DNA of 64,000 nucleotides, taken from the NCBI RefSeq assembly GCF_032062135.1, contig NC_092861.1:120001232-120065231 (forward strand). The letters are read 5' to 3'. A program made the translations under genes and the position numbers. The notes below the pieces were generated by a model. It worked only from the letters and a program-made list of their open reading frames with translations. It ran no database searches and was not told the DNA's origin. Source of the DNA: Pyxicephalus adspersus. Taxonomy: Eukaryota; Chordata; Amphibia; Anura; Pyxicephalidae. Below are positions 51,359 through 63,002 of this stretch, one piece after another (the stretch's first letter is position 1; the number at the start of each line of letters is the position of its first letter).

Positions 51359-51465
51359 TACACTGTTACATTTTTTATTTACCAAAGAATGTCAAAATAC
51401 CAAAGCAAAATGTGAAAAAATAATTACACCTTTACCACTTCCACAGAAAAGAAGATAAGTAGCAG

Positions 51466-52440
51466 CCAAGTGCTGCTAATCAAATGCACTTGATAACCTG
51501 ATTGTCAGGAAAAGTGACAACCTCTAGATAACTAACAAATCTGGGGTTTCGCTGGTCTGGAACACTGGCATGTATTATTACAATGCCAGGGAGGAAAGAC
51601 ATCAACGATGACCCTAGAGATGCAAATGTTGCTGCACATCAATCTGGTAATGGTTATTAGGCCAATTTAGAACCATTTAAAGTCAATTATTCTACAGAAA
51701 CAAAGATTTTTCAGTGGAGAACATCCAAGACAGTTCCCAAGCTAACTAGAAGTTGACATTCAAGCAAGTTCACCCCAAGATCGGACCATGCATGAAATTG
51801 CAAAAAAAACAAAAGCTAAATCTCAGCCTCATCTAGTTTGTTACAAGTTAAAGTACATGACAGTACAATTATATTAAGACTAAACAAGCATGGCTTGTTT
51901 GTACAAGTTAGAGATTCAAAAGACTTTTTGTTTCTAAAAAAAACATGGAAGCAAAGCTTCACAAATCTGAACAAACCACAAGACTTCCTGAACAAGGTCC
52001 TTTCAACAAACGAACCCAATGTGGAGATGTTTGGCTATAATACACAGTAACATATTTGGTGAAAACTAATCACAGTAGAACAAATACCTCATACCAAATG
52101 TCAAGATCACTGTTGGAGGGTTGATGATTTGGGCTTTTTCAGCTACCTTTGCACTCCTCTACAAAGTATAATAAAGTCAAATATGAGGCCATCTGTGTAA
52201 CAGCTGAAGCTTGGCTGAAACTGGATCATGTAACAGAACAATGATCCCAAGCACACCAGCAAATCTACAACAGAATGCCTGAAAAGGAAAAGAATCAAGA
52301 TGTGGCAAGGTCAATTCAAAATGTGGACCTGAACTTAACCTGAATGCTGTGAACAAACTTTAGAGGCATAGTGTAAAAACAAATGCCTGGAAACCCCAAT
52401 GAACTGAAGCAATGTTGTAAAGAAGGGTGGGCCAACATTC
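51466..52440 (+). pseudogene. Tc1-like transposon copy with broken transposase, family 2
   Basis: Starts in the 5' untranslated part (AGTGCTGCTAATCAAATGCA) followed by MPGRKDINDD, then fragments in changing frames: KVHDSTIILRLNKHG, NKPQDFLNKVLSTNEPNVEM with FGYNTQ, a section with GGLMIWAF-like sequence, then NDPKHTSKSTT and a region equal to the SPDLN block and the NLNELKQCC block at 52330-52440. This is the full order of a Tc1 transposase: DNA-binding, first Asp (T-N-E-P here, Asp not preserved), second Asp block, C-terminus. Many indels and stops; not functional. Distinct from the copy at 44.9 kb. Confidence 0.85.
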
Positions 52441-53043
52441 TTTGAAGACAAAAAGAAAGGATCAACATTTCTGCATTTAAAGGCGATTTTAGCCATATTA
52501 CATGTCTTTGATACGTCTTGGAACTTTTGTTCATTTTATAGGACAGGGTTTAGCGGTTCTTTCCCATATTCTAGGACCGAACAGTAATGATTCCAAGAGG
52601 TTCAGCAAAATGTTAATAAATCTGCAGAAAATTAAGTCTATTCGGCAAAACAGTCTATTCGGCACAAGCAAGTACAGTACTAAAAGTGCTGAAAATTTTG
52701 AAAATTCTAGAGTGGCTACGGTCTGTTTAACACAAGCAGTACTTAACCTTACTTTAATAGCACAGACTATTACACATAACTCACAACTTTATCCAACTTT
52801 ATTTTGCCCTTTGCAAAGTCACAGGCGGCTGTCTTGGTTGGGTATTATCTATGTAACTCAGCTGATAAGTCATCCATTAACACAGAGAATTCTCTATCTT
52901 GCTGTGCATTGTTTCAGACTGCTCTCATACAGCACAGTTCTTCCACCATAAACGTGATATATTAAATGAAGAGAATAGAATGTCAGAGCTGCATTTAATT
53001 TGCGATCACATTAGTAGCATGCTAGCAAAGAAATAAAACTCAC

Positions 53044-53078
53044 CTCAATCACCCTGCACTCAAAATCCTCATATGTTT
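53044..53078 (-). CDS. mrps5: mrps5 exon, 35 bp
   Basis: Two bases completing a Glu codon and eleven codons TYEDFECRVIE. Human has TYEDFDTRILE. It bridges the mitochondria-specific N-extension and the S5 N-terminal domain. The acceptor is CTCTCACCAG; the donor is GTGAGT. A very small exon between introns of 16.7 and 6.4 kb; phase 1 at the 5' side and phase 0 at the 3' side fit both neighbours. Confidence 0.95.
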
Positions 53079-56000
53079 CTGGTGAGAGAAGAAAAAAAAT
53101 ACAGTTTTAATATTTCCAAAACAATGACAGCAGACATTTTACTGCTTTTTGAATTACTAAATTTATAAAGATGATGATATTTATATGCCTGTCACCAAGC
53201 ATCATGGTATTTTTTTTAATATAAATGTATTGGGTAAAGTTGTAACAAAATTAGAGAACAAGAATATGATTATTTAAATTTACAGCCTTCACTCTTGAAT
53301 AAAAACTATGTTTCATCTGTTTTGCATGTGCAGTGCAAAGCTTCATGTTCAATCAACTGGACAATCCTTTGCCATTAATAGATACAATCAATTAGATCCC
53401 CCTCTGCTCTGTTTACTCATGGGAGCAAAAATAAGAAGCCCTCTGTAACATCCAATTTACTTGGGTCAAAGCATACATAGAGCACTCTCCTCATTTTGAT
53501 TTGTTAGTGATATGATCAGTGGTATACAGGGACAGTAAGTTTCTAGTTTTAGGTAGGTGGCAGGGCTAATAAACAGTAGGAGATTGCAAGAGTACTGGTC
53601 TGCACTGATATAAACTATCACCTGAAGAAGTTGGGAAGGAGAAGTTGGAAGGCTTTCTTTAAAGCTGAGCTGGGGATAGATGAAAATATATGTTGGATGC
53701 TTGATACTTAGAAGTCATCAGTTTGAATTACTGACCCAGGACATGTTTGTAGGTAAGGAGATGTTCCTCACCTGCTGGATACCTTTTCAACTCAATGGCG
53801 TAGAAAGTAGTGAAACCAAAGTATCAACATGATAAAAGATTTGCAAATGCAGCCTCCATATTTTTTATGTTGAAACTTGTAAAATTGTAGCTTTTGAATC
53901 CATTATGATGAATTTGATTTATTCCAATTTCTTAATAGTGCAACTGATTCAAATCTATTGCTTTAACTAAACCAGATAAATAGTCTAAAACTTTCCATGG
54001 AGGATTGAAGACATAAGGGTTCAGTGCAAGGTTAGTTACAGCTGCATAGTGCTGCTTTAGGCAAAAGACCACTATCTCTCAAAGCCTACAGTTAAAATTC
54101 TTAGGATGTGACTAGTACAAATAGTAGGAAAAGTGAAATAACAAGACTGGTAAAATCAATGGGATAACTTTTAGGTAACGCCAACCCAAGTGCTACACAA
54201 AGTGATGTGTAATAATTTAATGTGCAATTTTATGTACAATTCTTTGAATGCAGAAAATTAAAAAGTAAGGCAATACCTTGCATTTAGGGTTTATATTACC
54301 CAAAACCTATTTTTATATTGATCTTGAAGCTTTTGTGACTTCAGTAGCCTTGCACAGGGACTGGTCTTATCCACTGTTTAATTCACAGTTATTTTATAAT
54401 ATGGAGATTTCAGAAGGGGACAGACTGACAAGTGTTTTCCAAAGGCATTGAGCTTCTTACATGATTACTGTGTAATTCCTACAAAATGTGGAATACTTAA
54501 ACCATAAATAATATATATGCATATCAACAAAACTCAGAACATAAAACTGGTTGGTCATTCTTAAGGAAAACACCAAGCTGAATTTTCCCAGATGACTGTC
54601 TCCGTTCTCCTGAAGGAAGATTATGCCACAGCTGCATGACAAAGTCATGTGTATACATTTATTGTATTTATCAGATATATACACCTATACCTGCAATTAA
54701 CCTCTCCATTAATCTTACAGAAAGAGTGATGCAAGAGACACCACTAACCACTGTATAAAGGTACTGTATTTGTGTCACAATGAATAAACTATCTGAAAAT
54801 GAGGATGAAGCTGATTTAAAGCTTGTAGATAGCAACGGATCTGACTCCCTCTTTAGGAGTCAATAGGTTTTTTTCCAGTCACAGAGGACACGGCCCTATG
54901 CCCTAACTCAGGAAAGACAGACAAAACTTAAATGTCATGGAACTGAAGTAAACATTCTCTTTTTTTTGACCTTTAATAGGAAGGACGGTACATAACAACA
55001 TAAAAGCAAAAGAAAGATCCAAGGGAAAAGAACTTGACAGATTGTTTTCTTATCACTACAGACAGGTGAAAAGGAACTTGGATGACTGGCTGAGAGTTTT
55101 TATTTCCCCCTTGATTAATCTCAATGCCTTTTTCTCCCCACTTTAAAATTATATATATAATAGAATCGTATGTATCAAATAAACTACATGCAAAAAAGAT
55201 GAATGAATACTATTGCATATACAATTTGTAGTTGTCAGTTTAGGTATCTAAATAATTTAAATTCTTTGTTGCTTGAACCATAATAGACATTTAGGTAGGA
55301 TGCTTGGAGAAATTGCAATGAAAGCAGCAGGAGATTTACAAGGGAGGATGGTGCAGAAATATTAGGGGCTAAATATCAGCACTCTCTTTTCAGATATAAA
55401 CAAAAATATAGTTAATGGGAGGGGGGTGTTTAGGTATGTGGACAGCATTCAGCAGGTTTTAAAGCTGAATTCTGAGTGAATGAGGCACTACATCAAATAA
55501 TTATTTAACAATACATATATGTAAATATATATATGTATTGCCCACCCAAAGTGCAGGAAACAAAAAGGGTTCCCTCCTACAGCTTTTTAAGTTTAAATGG
55601 ACTAGAGATCCAGATATTTTCTTATTACTGTGTAATGCTGTTATGAGTTTTAACTTTTGCTCTGCTCACTTACAAGTTCTTTTGGAAGACAAGCCCTCTG
55701 TTACTACTAGAGAACATCTAGCAATGGTAAATGTCCCTAAATACTGGCATGAACAATCTACCTTTCGTCCTCAATTCTCCTCTTGCTCCATTATTATTAG
55801 CTTTTCAATCATCAGATCACCAGTCCTCCAGGCTCTACTGACATGTCTAACACTAAAAACGACTTCAAACACCCTACAGGAATTTTTAAACATCACCCCT
55901 CTTTTGACCTACATATCACTGATATAGAACAGGCACGGGCAAATTATGGCCCATTTGGCGTTTTAATACAGCTGCCAAATAATGGTACAAAATTTTTTCC

Positions 56001-57429
56001 TTCAAAATAAAGGGTGACTACTAACACAGGAATTGAATCTAATTTGAATGTAAGTTTACCATTAGGTAATGGTCTATACTTGTATTCTTATCAGTTCATA
56101 CAAACACTCTCCATCCATCTGATTCTGGCCCGACCTATCTGTCAAATTTTAAAACTCACTGTTGCCCCATGTGCCAAAATGTTTGCCCAGCCCGGATATA
56201 GAGTGTATTATAAAGTGTATACTCTGTATACTTTGTATACTCCGGAGGAAGGATTATTAATTATTTGCAAAACGTGCTGAGTATTTCCCAAGTCCAATCG
56301 TCCTTCTTTGGTATTCATCTACAATGACAAGCCGATTTTCCCTCAACTTGCCTTACAAAGTGGCAGAAGGATTGGGTTGCTGCAAAAAACACATTCATAC
56401 CAAAATTTATATGAATGACTGCAATGTGATATTGATTTTATTTTTCCTTTTTTTATATGATGAAATAAAGGCAATTGTTTTTACTCAAACAAAAATTGTC
56501 AAATAATTAAAGGGCTATTTAAAGAAAGCCCTCTTTTGGTTTTCACAGCCAATAGGTCAATATCTTGCACATCCCCTGTGTAACCTGTACAGATGCAGAT
56601 ATCTTAACCCAAACCATATTTTGCATTGTGAATAGATTAGGAAAAAACTAAAGCCCCCAGACAGGAATTTTTATGTCTTTTTCCAGGAATTTCCTTTTTA
56701 CTTTTTGACCTATATGTAAAAACAAATGTGTAAAAAATTATAGTGAGCTAGTATCGCAATTGGTGGATTTTTTTCTTGATTGCGGATATGGCAACAATTT
56801 AATTTTTTGGCATTTTGCGCACTTTTAGAGCAAGTGGCAAGAGTTACCAGGACAAACTGTATACCTTTCTCTAGCGGAGAGATAGACCGCAATAAAAAAG
56901 TAAACATAAATTTATACTGTTCTTCCTTTATTACCCTTTTATTTCCTAAGCAACAGAGATACCAGAGTATCCTGCATTCAATTTTTTTTTAACACAAATA
57001 GGTGGTTTACTTTATGTACCCATCATAGTATTTTTACACTAGTTACAGTTTTTATATGATTTCATTATGTTGTTTTACATAATATATTGGTATGATACCA
57101 TGGTTTTAAAGGCATATTCTTTTCTAAAATTTAGTTTTCCTTACTATAAAAAGGGAAAGGTTTCATTGCATTTATATCTTTTTATAATATTAGGCATGTA
57201 TTATTTTCTATTGCTCTTGATATAGGTTTATCTTCTGCTCTGTTACCTGAAATTTGAAGTCTTTGCACTTTTACGGTTACCACCTACAATACTAGTATTG
57301 TTCCTTCATAGGCCAGGTGCACAGAATAGCAGCAAATGTTTGCTACAGAAATACTAAAATACTGCTTGTTAAATACTGATGCCCCTAAAAAATAAAATGT
57401 ATATTAATATATATATAACACCATAAAAT

Positions 57430-57600
57430 ATGGAACAAACCCTACCCCTTCACCCCTACCCCTTCCTATAATTCCCTTTTTTCTTTATGTTCTTTACTTT
57501 GATATTGAATTCTACTTGTATCTGTTTCTTTAAATTGTTTATAAGAACTGTATGTTTGTAAGATTGCAAAATCTCAAAAAGTTTAAAAATATAAATATAT
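57430..57600 (+). repeat. possible LINE 3' end
   Basis: TTGTTTATAAGAACTGTATG, then GTAAGATTGCAAAATCTCAA and an A-rich end resemble the tail of an L1-type LINE. No coding part could be tied to it; the frames between 55538 and 56506 are not clearly LINE. Confidence 0.3.
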
Positions 57601-59359
57601 ATGGGGGCAAGTATGCGAGAGTCCTAGAATTTTAATGTAAGGTTTGCTATTAGTTCAACAACCTTGTTTAAACATTCTTTAAAATGAATCTGTTGTCAAG
57701 TTATGAACATTATTAAAAATATTCTTACAGTTGAACCTACACTGCAAAAGTTAAATTCTCATTCCTGTCTAGGAAAACTATAGGAAAAAACAGTTTTTTG
57801 TAACCCATAGAAGGGAGAAGGGAGGAGGCTGCAGGGGATTGGTTAAATGAAGAAGATTAAGGGAAGAAGAAAGTAAACCTAAAATGTATTTTCCCCTTCA
57901 CAGAAACAAGCATTTAACACCTTGAGTGCAGTGGAAGCCCAGCTGAACGGTAGTTTCACGTTTTTTTTAAGGTTTAACATTCAGTAAATGAATCTTAAAA
58001 CAAATAGTCACTCATCTCTGTGGCTACAGGAACTCTGGAAAATTCATTGTTAAAATTTACAGTAAAATCGTTAAAGATGTTTCTCTCAGCAACTCACCCA
58101 GCCCACCATTACCCCCTCCCAGCACGGACCCAGCAGTTTTCCAGCCTTGTCATCACTAATGTAAACATGGTGCAGATGTTCTGGGTGACTTTAGAGCTTT
58201 TGTTGTAAGCCTCAAGGATACATTTCTCCAGTGAAGTCTGTGATGGTTTGTGTAAAAGCTCATTTATTGTTCATTTAAATATATGTAAATTGTTGAATGG
58301 CCATAGATTGGGAATAAGTTTATTTAAGCAGGTCATACATATTACAAAAAATATTATAAAATATTAAGATACCTAAAATATTCAGTCCATTTAATTTAAT
58401 TACAGTCAGGCAGGACCGCATGTTAGATAGCTATTTGAAGGAATGTCTAATGTTAATGATCAGCTTAAGTCATCCCGGTATATCAAACATAATTCTATTT
58501 GTGGTTCTTCTGGTCTTTTAAAGTGCTTTCATATTCTGATATGTGAATCTTGCTTATTATAAGAGACCCAGAATTGTCTACCTCAAAACTCATCAAATAT
58601 TTCAAAATCTATTTGATCTGCTCACGAAAGACAATGTCCAACAGACACTTTCACGGTGTTGCTGTTATACACTTCACTTATCAAGAGCACTTCAAAAGCA
58701 CAATACCATGGCAACACCGCTAGAAGCATCAAAATTACAAAGGCACAAGGAGCAAACGACCAGAGTGGTAACAAAGTTAAAATTAGAAATAAAAAAAAAT
58801 ATATATCATGTAGAAAAATGTTCTTGTGAACCATGCTCTTTTTGCTGACTATTTTACACCGTTGATAGTTATAACACCAAGAACCTAAAGAAGTCTGCCA
58901 GCAAAAAAACAAATAATTACCTGTTCCAATGCCCATCTTTGTTCTCTTTAAATGATAAGCATCTTAATAAAATTGTTTTACTAGTAAGTGTGTTAGATGC
59001 CTCGTCCCTGGCTGTGGTTTCTTCCAAAAGCCCCAATGTTGTATACTAACAAAGACTGGAGCCACAAAGCTCAGTGGCAGAGTAAAAATCTGACACTGAT
59101 CTGGATTGAACACAAAAGTGTCAAATTTAGAAGAATAAACTCATCTCTTCAAGAAAACGAAGATTGGTGGCTGGGTGGTGGGACAGGTAAATATCGATTC
59201 TATTCTTTTTAGACAGGCCTCATTTTTTTTTTTAGGTTTTACAGACAAGGCAAACTCACTAAAGAATCTGAAAAAAATGTATCTTCTTAGCTAATCAAAT
59301 GAAATGCAAATCTATGATCACCCAGACAACCAATCATGAGAAGAAGTGAATATTTAATA

Positions 59360-59364
<5 letters not shown>

Positions 59365-59415
<51 letters not shown>
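59365..59415. repeat. (TG)n microsatellite
   Basis: About 25 perfect TG dinucleotides, only 35 bp from the donor site of the mrps5 exon ending at 59450. On the transcribed strand it is a CA repeat. Confidence 0.97.
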
Positions 59416-59417
<2 letters not shown>

Positions 59418-59449
59418 TATACTAAATATGCTTTAAGTTGCTTTCTCAC

Positions 59450-59686
59450 CTCCATTAGGGCCTGGATCAGGATGACCAATGCTGATGCCACCCCAGCTTT
59501 GCCCAGTCCATCCCCTCTCTGTTCTTTTAACTCTGGTCTTCTTTTTTTTCTCCCACTCATCTCTCTCCTTCAATACTTGAGCTTGCAATTCTTCCTGCTG
59601 TTCTTTGTTTCGTTGTTCAATGAATTGTTCCTTTCTGCCTACTGATATAGGTGTATTCAAACCCGGCCACAGAAATCCAGATTTTC
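59450..59686 (-). CDS. mrps5: mrps5 exon, 237 bp, mitochondria-specific N-extension
   Basis: Two bases completing Gly, 78 codons and one base of a Glu codon. It begins KSGFLWPGLNTPISVGRKEQ, passes a charged helical stretch (QRNKEQQEELQAQVLKERDE, then KKKKTRVKRTERG) and ends SWGGISIGHPDPGPNG. Human has YGFLWPGLNVPLM, an equally charged helix, and [20 protein letters not shown]. The FLWPGLN and SWGGIS motifs are typical of animal MRPS5. The acceptor is TATTATAG; the donor is GTGAGA. Confidence 0.96.
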
Positions 59687-60460
59687 CTATAATAAAAAGT
59701 TAGAGTGTTAGATCAGTTATTACCTACTACTAGTTTGCTCCAGAATAAAAACAAAATTTTAAAACAAAATGCTAGTAGATAACCCCCCAAACGTTCTGTT
59801 AAGCACAAACAGTACTTTGAAAGCCTGGCACATCCTGGCTTCCTCTGCGGTGGTAAGGACTGAAAAAACGCAGGTGCGCAGAAGGTCACAACAGGGAAAA
59901 GAACGTAGAAGATGGTGGTGCCCTGCGACTGAATGGGGATTGGTGATCATAACAGGTTTTAGTCATACTTTAACAGACAATTACAATGAACCTAAACTCA
60001 AAGGTGAACATTTGGTGTGTCATAGGGAACATCGAGAAATGTTCAGGCAGCTTTACACCTTAAAATCTCCGGGAATGCCTAAACCTACAGCCTCATAGTT
60101 GTATATCTGTAGTAAGAGTTTATGGAATTGCTGCCTCTGATTGCTACTCTTGGGTTATTCATGTCAATGTCATGCTGCTTAATGTTCCCTTTGCTTGTGG
60201 TTCTGAAATAAGAAAAAACAAAAAAGGGAACATGCTGTCTCCACCAAAATGGCAGCTTTATTACAGAGACACGATAGGGAACATTGGATGGTAAGTCAGT
60301 AATGAGGAAAGATCAGCTGCAGAATAACCACAGGCAATACTACCGATTTGTCCCCGTCTCTCTGCACTCTCATACAATCTGCTTTAGCAAGTTGTTTCCT
60401 AAACCACTGAGATTATAAATGAGATTGAGTGTCTCCATGAAGACAAAGAAATAACCTTAC
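59687..60460 (-). other. mrps5: mrps5 intron
   Basis: 0.8 kb GT-AG intron. A 109-codon frame on the + strand (59769-60098) has no recognised domain. No repeat recognised. Confidence 0.75.
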
Positions 60461-60583
60461 CGTCTCCAATACGCTGCCCAAAGTTCAGATTCTTTTTATA
60501 CCTCCTCTTGGTTCTTTTGCCTCTTCCCTTTCTTCCTCCCCCAGATTCTGCCAATACTCCTTTCCATAGCTCATCCGCTGTCA
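60461..60583 (-). CDS. mrps5: mrps5 exon, 123 bp
   Basis: Two bases completing a (probable Leu) codon, forty codons [20 protein letters not shown] then [20 protein letters not shown], and one base of Gly. Human has [20 protein letters not shown] and [20 protein letters not shown]. The strongly basic stretch lies in the rRNA-contacting N-extension. The acceptor is TTTCAG before 60583, so the coding sequence must continue upstream in another exon. The donor is GTAAGG. Confidence 0.96.
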
Positions 60584-60728
60584 CTGAAATTATAAAAGAT
60601 GGAAGTTTATAGTTACAAAGGAAGGATGAAAAGGCTCACTGGTGAAAAATATATAAAATATCTCCACATAAATTGTCTCCAAGTAGAACCAATTAGCTAT
60701 TTTATTTGCAAGGACAACTTCACAAAAG

Positions 60729-61287
60729 ATTAAAGCACAACTAAACCTAAATGTAAAAATAATCCAAACAAGCAGGTTCTTTATTGCAAAAACAGGATAG
60801 GTAGCAGTGCTCAACCCAGAAATTTTTTTTTAAGCCGGGTGGGAAGAAATTGTAGGCGGGTGGCAGCACCTGTATTGTGACCAAACGCTTCAGTAACCAC
60901 CCAAAAAACAGCTAGGTGGGTGCTAAAAATTGCCGGGTGGTGCACCCAGCTAAAAGGGCCTGGGGAGAACCCTGGGTAGCAATAAACAAACTCCCCTGCC
61001 TGTTCACTAACTAAACTTACCTCCCTCAGCCTCTTCACCCAGTCCTCTCTCCGGTTTGGGATATTCAGCCATCTTGAACTGACATAACTCCTGCACATGC
61101 ATACAGGATTGTACACCAATCAGCATAGCCACAATCGTCTCATTCTAAAGACCATTGTGAACAAATAGCTAAGTGTGTGTTATCGAAGAAGGTTCTTTCT
61201 GCAAAAAAGAACCTGCCTGGTCACAGCCTGTCCCTTCTGCAATAGAGATCCTCTCTACTAGCATTTTGAGTTTAGTTCTGCTTTAAT
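60729..61287. mobile_element. MITE with TTAAAGC... terminal inverted repeats, carrying a nested hAT
   Basis: Left end TTAAAGCACAACTAAACCTA, right end (inverse) TTAAAGCAGAACTAAACTCA, similar over about 25 bp. It contains AGGTTCTTTCTGCAAAAAAG and AACCTGCCTGGTCACAGCC motifs that recur inverted near the left end (AAGCAGGTTCTTTATTGCAA). A 170-bp hAT-like element interrupts it at 60805-60974. Confidence 0.7.
60805..60974. mobile_element. small hAT-like element nested in the MITE
   Basis: Starts CAGTGCTCAACCCAG, ends GGGGAGAACCCTG, whose inverse CAGGGTTCTCCCC pairs with the start in the usual hAT CAGnGnTCTC style. It contains an inverted GCCGGGTGG / CCACCCGGC-like pair. Flanked by a 5-bp repeat GGTAG (60800-60804 and 60975-60979); a clean 8-bp duplication is not seen. 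Confidence 0.6.
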
Positions 61288-62339
61288 ACTGATGGTATAA
61301 TCTTTCAAACACAGAATGGAGATTATGCAGCATGCAGAGTTGATGCGATAGCCAGAAGGCTAAGAATGAAACACGAGTAAAAGTGGAGGCTTAAAAATTT
61401 AGTCAACCATCAAAAATGTAGTAAAAGGAAGGTGTGAAAAAAAAATATACCAGGTAAACAGTAGCCCTCTTCTGTGCTTTAAAAGGCTTCTGTTTTTGTA
61501 CAGAGTGTCTTGGTACATGCATGACTGTCAGTATAGAAAGCTTCCACGGAGTAAAAGCGGCATATGGAAAGCTTTCCAGATAAGCGAGGATGGTGAACAA
61601 TCACTGTTCAAGCTGTTCTGATGCAGTCATGTGAGATCCTGTCACAAAATGTTCATTAGGATTGCAAAGAGAAACCAATCTTCTCAAGGTTAAACGGGAT
61701 AGAAGAGGGACATTTCAGCAATATGTATAAATTGGTTACAGACAGCAGAAAGCAAGAGTGACAAGAGGCAATAATAACAGACGCTGAGGTGAGTGCCAGA
61801 GCAAACACTGGAGGAATCAATTATTTTCTGGTTTGTACCCTAACATATGAGAATAAGAAAGATTCCAAAGTACATTGATGACAATACTAGCAGCCTAAAA
61901 GCTGCTTGTAAAAATATTTTTGAAGCTTTCTATATAAAGTCTCAATATAAAAACATGTTTTTGGTATAAATGTTACATATAAAATAGGATGGGGTTAAAA
62001 AGAACCTGCATTTTATTTTTTATATAGTTAACATATGATTGCCCCATACAATCCCTGCCACCAAAAAGAACAAAACAAACAAAAAACAAAACACTGTCAG
62101 TAAGCTCTGATATAATCACAGACAGCTTACTGTTCCCACTATGAGCCATGCAGTGGCCCAGAATAATGAAATTTTTTATAGCAGCCGTTATGTATGTAGT
62201 TTTGATACAGTCACAAATATGGGTACTATATGAAGTATAAGTCTTATAAATTGAACCGAATTGCTTTTTTACCTTCCCTTACCATCCAAAACATCTTGTG
62301 TCCAGCATGCTCCCCCTCCCAGACACTGCAGCTTACAGA

Positions 62340-62605
62340 GGCAGTGTTTCACCACAAAAGAAATGCTGTTAACCCGTTTTTATATAGCACTGATATGTTA
62401 TGCAATGCTCTAGAAGATCCATAACCATGTCACTAGCCATCCCTCAAAGGGGCTCACAATCTAGCGTTCCTACCTCAGTCATAAGTCATTAACACATCTA
62501 AGTCTAAATTCAGTTTGGGGGGGAGCCAATTGGCTGAGATTCGAACCTGGGACCTAGCACTCCAGAGTGATAACCACCAAGCCTGTAGTTGTACTTATAT
62601 GCTTA
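62340..62605 (-). repeat. dispersed frog-type repeat with a tRNA B-box-like segment
   Basis: Contains ATATAGCACTGATATGTTAT, TCACTAGCCATCCCTCAAAG, GGGCTCACAATCTAG and GAGATTCGAACCTGGGACC. On the - strand the last reads GGTTCGAATCTC, close to an RNA polymerase III B box. I recognise the layout from many amphibian and fish sequences. No intact tRNA cloverleaf is present, so not a tRNA gene. Confidence 0.65.
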
Positions 62606-63002
62606 ATAATTGGCTCCATAATCCTTTCAGCCTTGACTTGGAACAAATCAACAAAGCATAAATTCTGACTTCCCTCTTTATTTTTTGCATGCTTAGTTTA
62701 AATTATTGGCTTCCACAACACGGTGGCTTGTGCAATACAAGAAGTCTAAATCCAAGCGGCTAGATTTTTTAGAATGAGAGGTCAATCATGACAAACATGT
62801 GGCCACATTGACAGTCTGCACAAGGGCCTGTCCGTCCAAGAGTGCAAGTGTAAGGATGGCTATTCTGATGACCCTGTAAAGCAGTTTGGCCATTTAATGG
62901 GCAGAAAAATTCTTGAGAAAATCTTCTATTGTCATGTTATATAAACAAGAACACTAAGGGTGAAAGTAAACAGCAAGTAAGTATGGATGTGAGTAACAGA
63001 AC

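Larger units (their letters stand above)
36313..53043 (-). other. mrps5: mrps5 large intron, 16.7 kb
   Basis: Largest intron of the gene. It holds a CR1-like fragment, a piggyBac-like MITE, microsatellites, two Tc1-like copies and three TGTACAC-type MITE copies, listed separately. The parts 39450-40220, 40520-41780, 42560-44880, 45720-47620, 47840-49800 and 50170-51080 contain nothing I can identify; several open frames of 60-134 codons there lack domains. Confidence 0.8.
53079..59449 (-). other. mrps5: mrps5 intron
   Basis: 6.4 kb GT-AG intron. Contains a TG microsatellite (59365-59415) and a possible LINE 3' tail near 57430-57600. The rest, including open frames at 55538-56506 and 58543-58936, has no recognised domain. 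Confidence 0.75.
22401..60583 (-). other. mrps5: mrps5 gene (uS5m), all but the N-terminal exons
   Basis: Nine exons on the - strand join in one frame of 338 residues: 60583-60461, 59686-59450, 53078-53044, 36312-36222, 31786-31740, 30809-30752, 28773-28711, 25445-25309 and 22625-22401. The product is mitochondrial ribosomal protein S5, a component of the small mitoribosomal subunit in the matrix, near the mRNA entry and decoding area. It has a mitochondria-specific N-extension, an S5 N-terminal RNA-binding domain, an S5 C-terminal domain and a C-terminal extension. From memory of the human sequence (430 residues), the part visible here matches human residues 93-430 with no net length change. 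The exons encoding the targeting peptide were not found up to 64000. Confidence 0.95.

Noticed and set aside
52502..52951. 149-codon open frame on the + strand, one of the longest in the window
   Set aside because: No recognisable domain, no splice context, composition like the surrounding intron, and it lies just after the end of the broken Tc1-like copy. Treated as chance.
55538..56506. Series of + strand open frames (129, 88 and 60 codons) considered as a LINE coding remnant
   Set aside because: No endonuclease or reverse transcriptase motif could be recognised. Only a weak LINE-like tail lies 1 kb downstream.
61013..61075. Candidate mrps5 first exon starting ATGGCTGAATATCC
   Set aside because: It lies within a dispersed MITE, has no targeting-peptide character, and does not resemble MRPS5 N-termini. 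Kept only as a finding about possible exonisation.
62520..62585. Possible tRNA gene on the - strand because of GGTTCGAATCTC
   Set aside because: No acceptor stem, anticodon arm or A box fits. It is part of a dispersed repeat.
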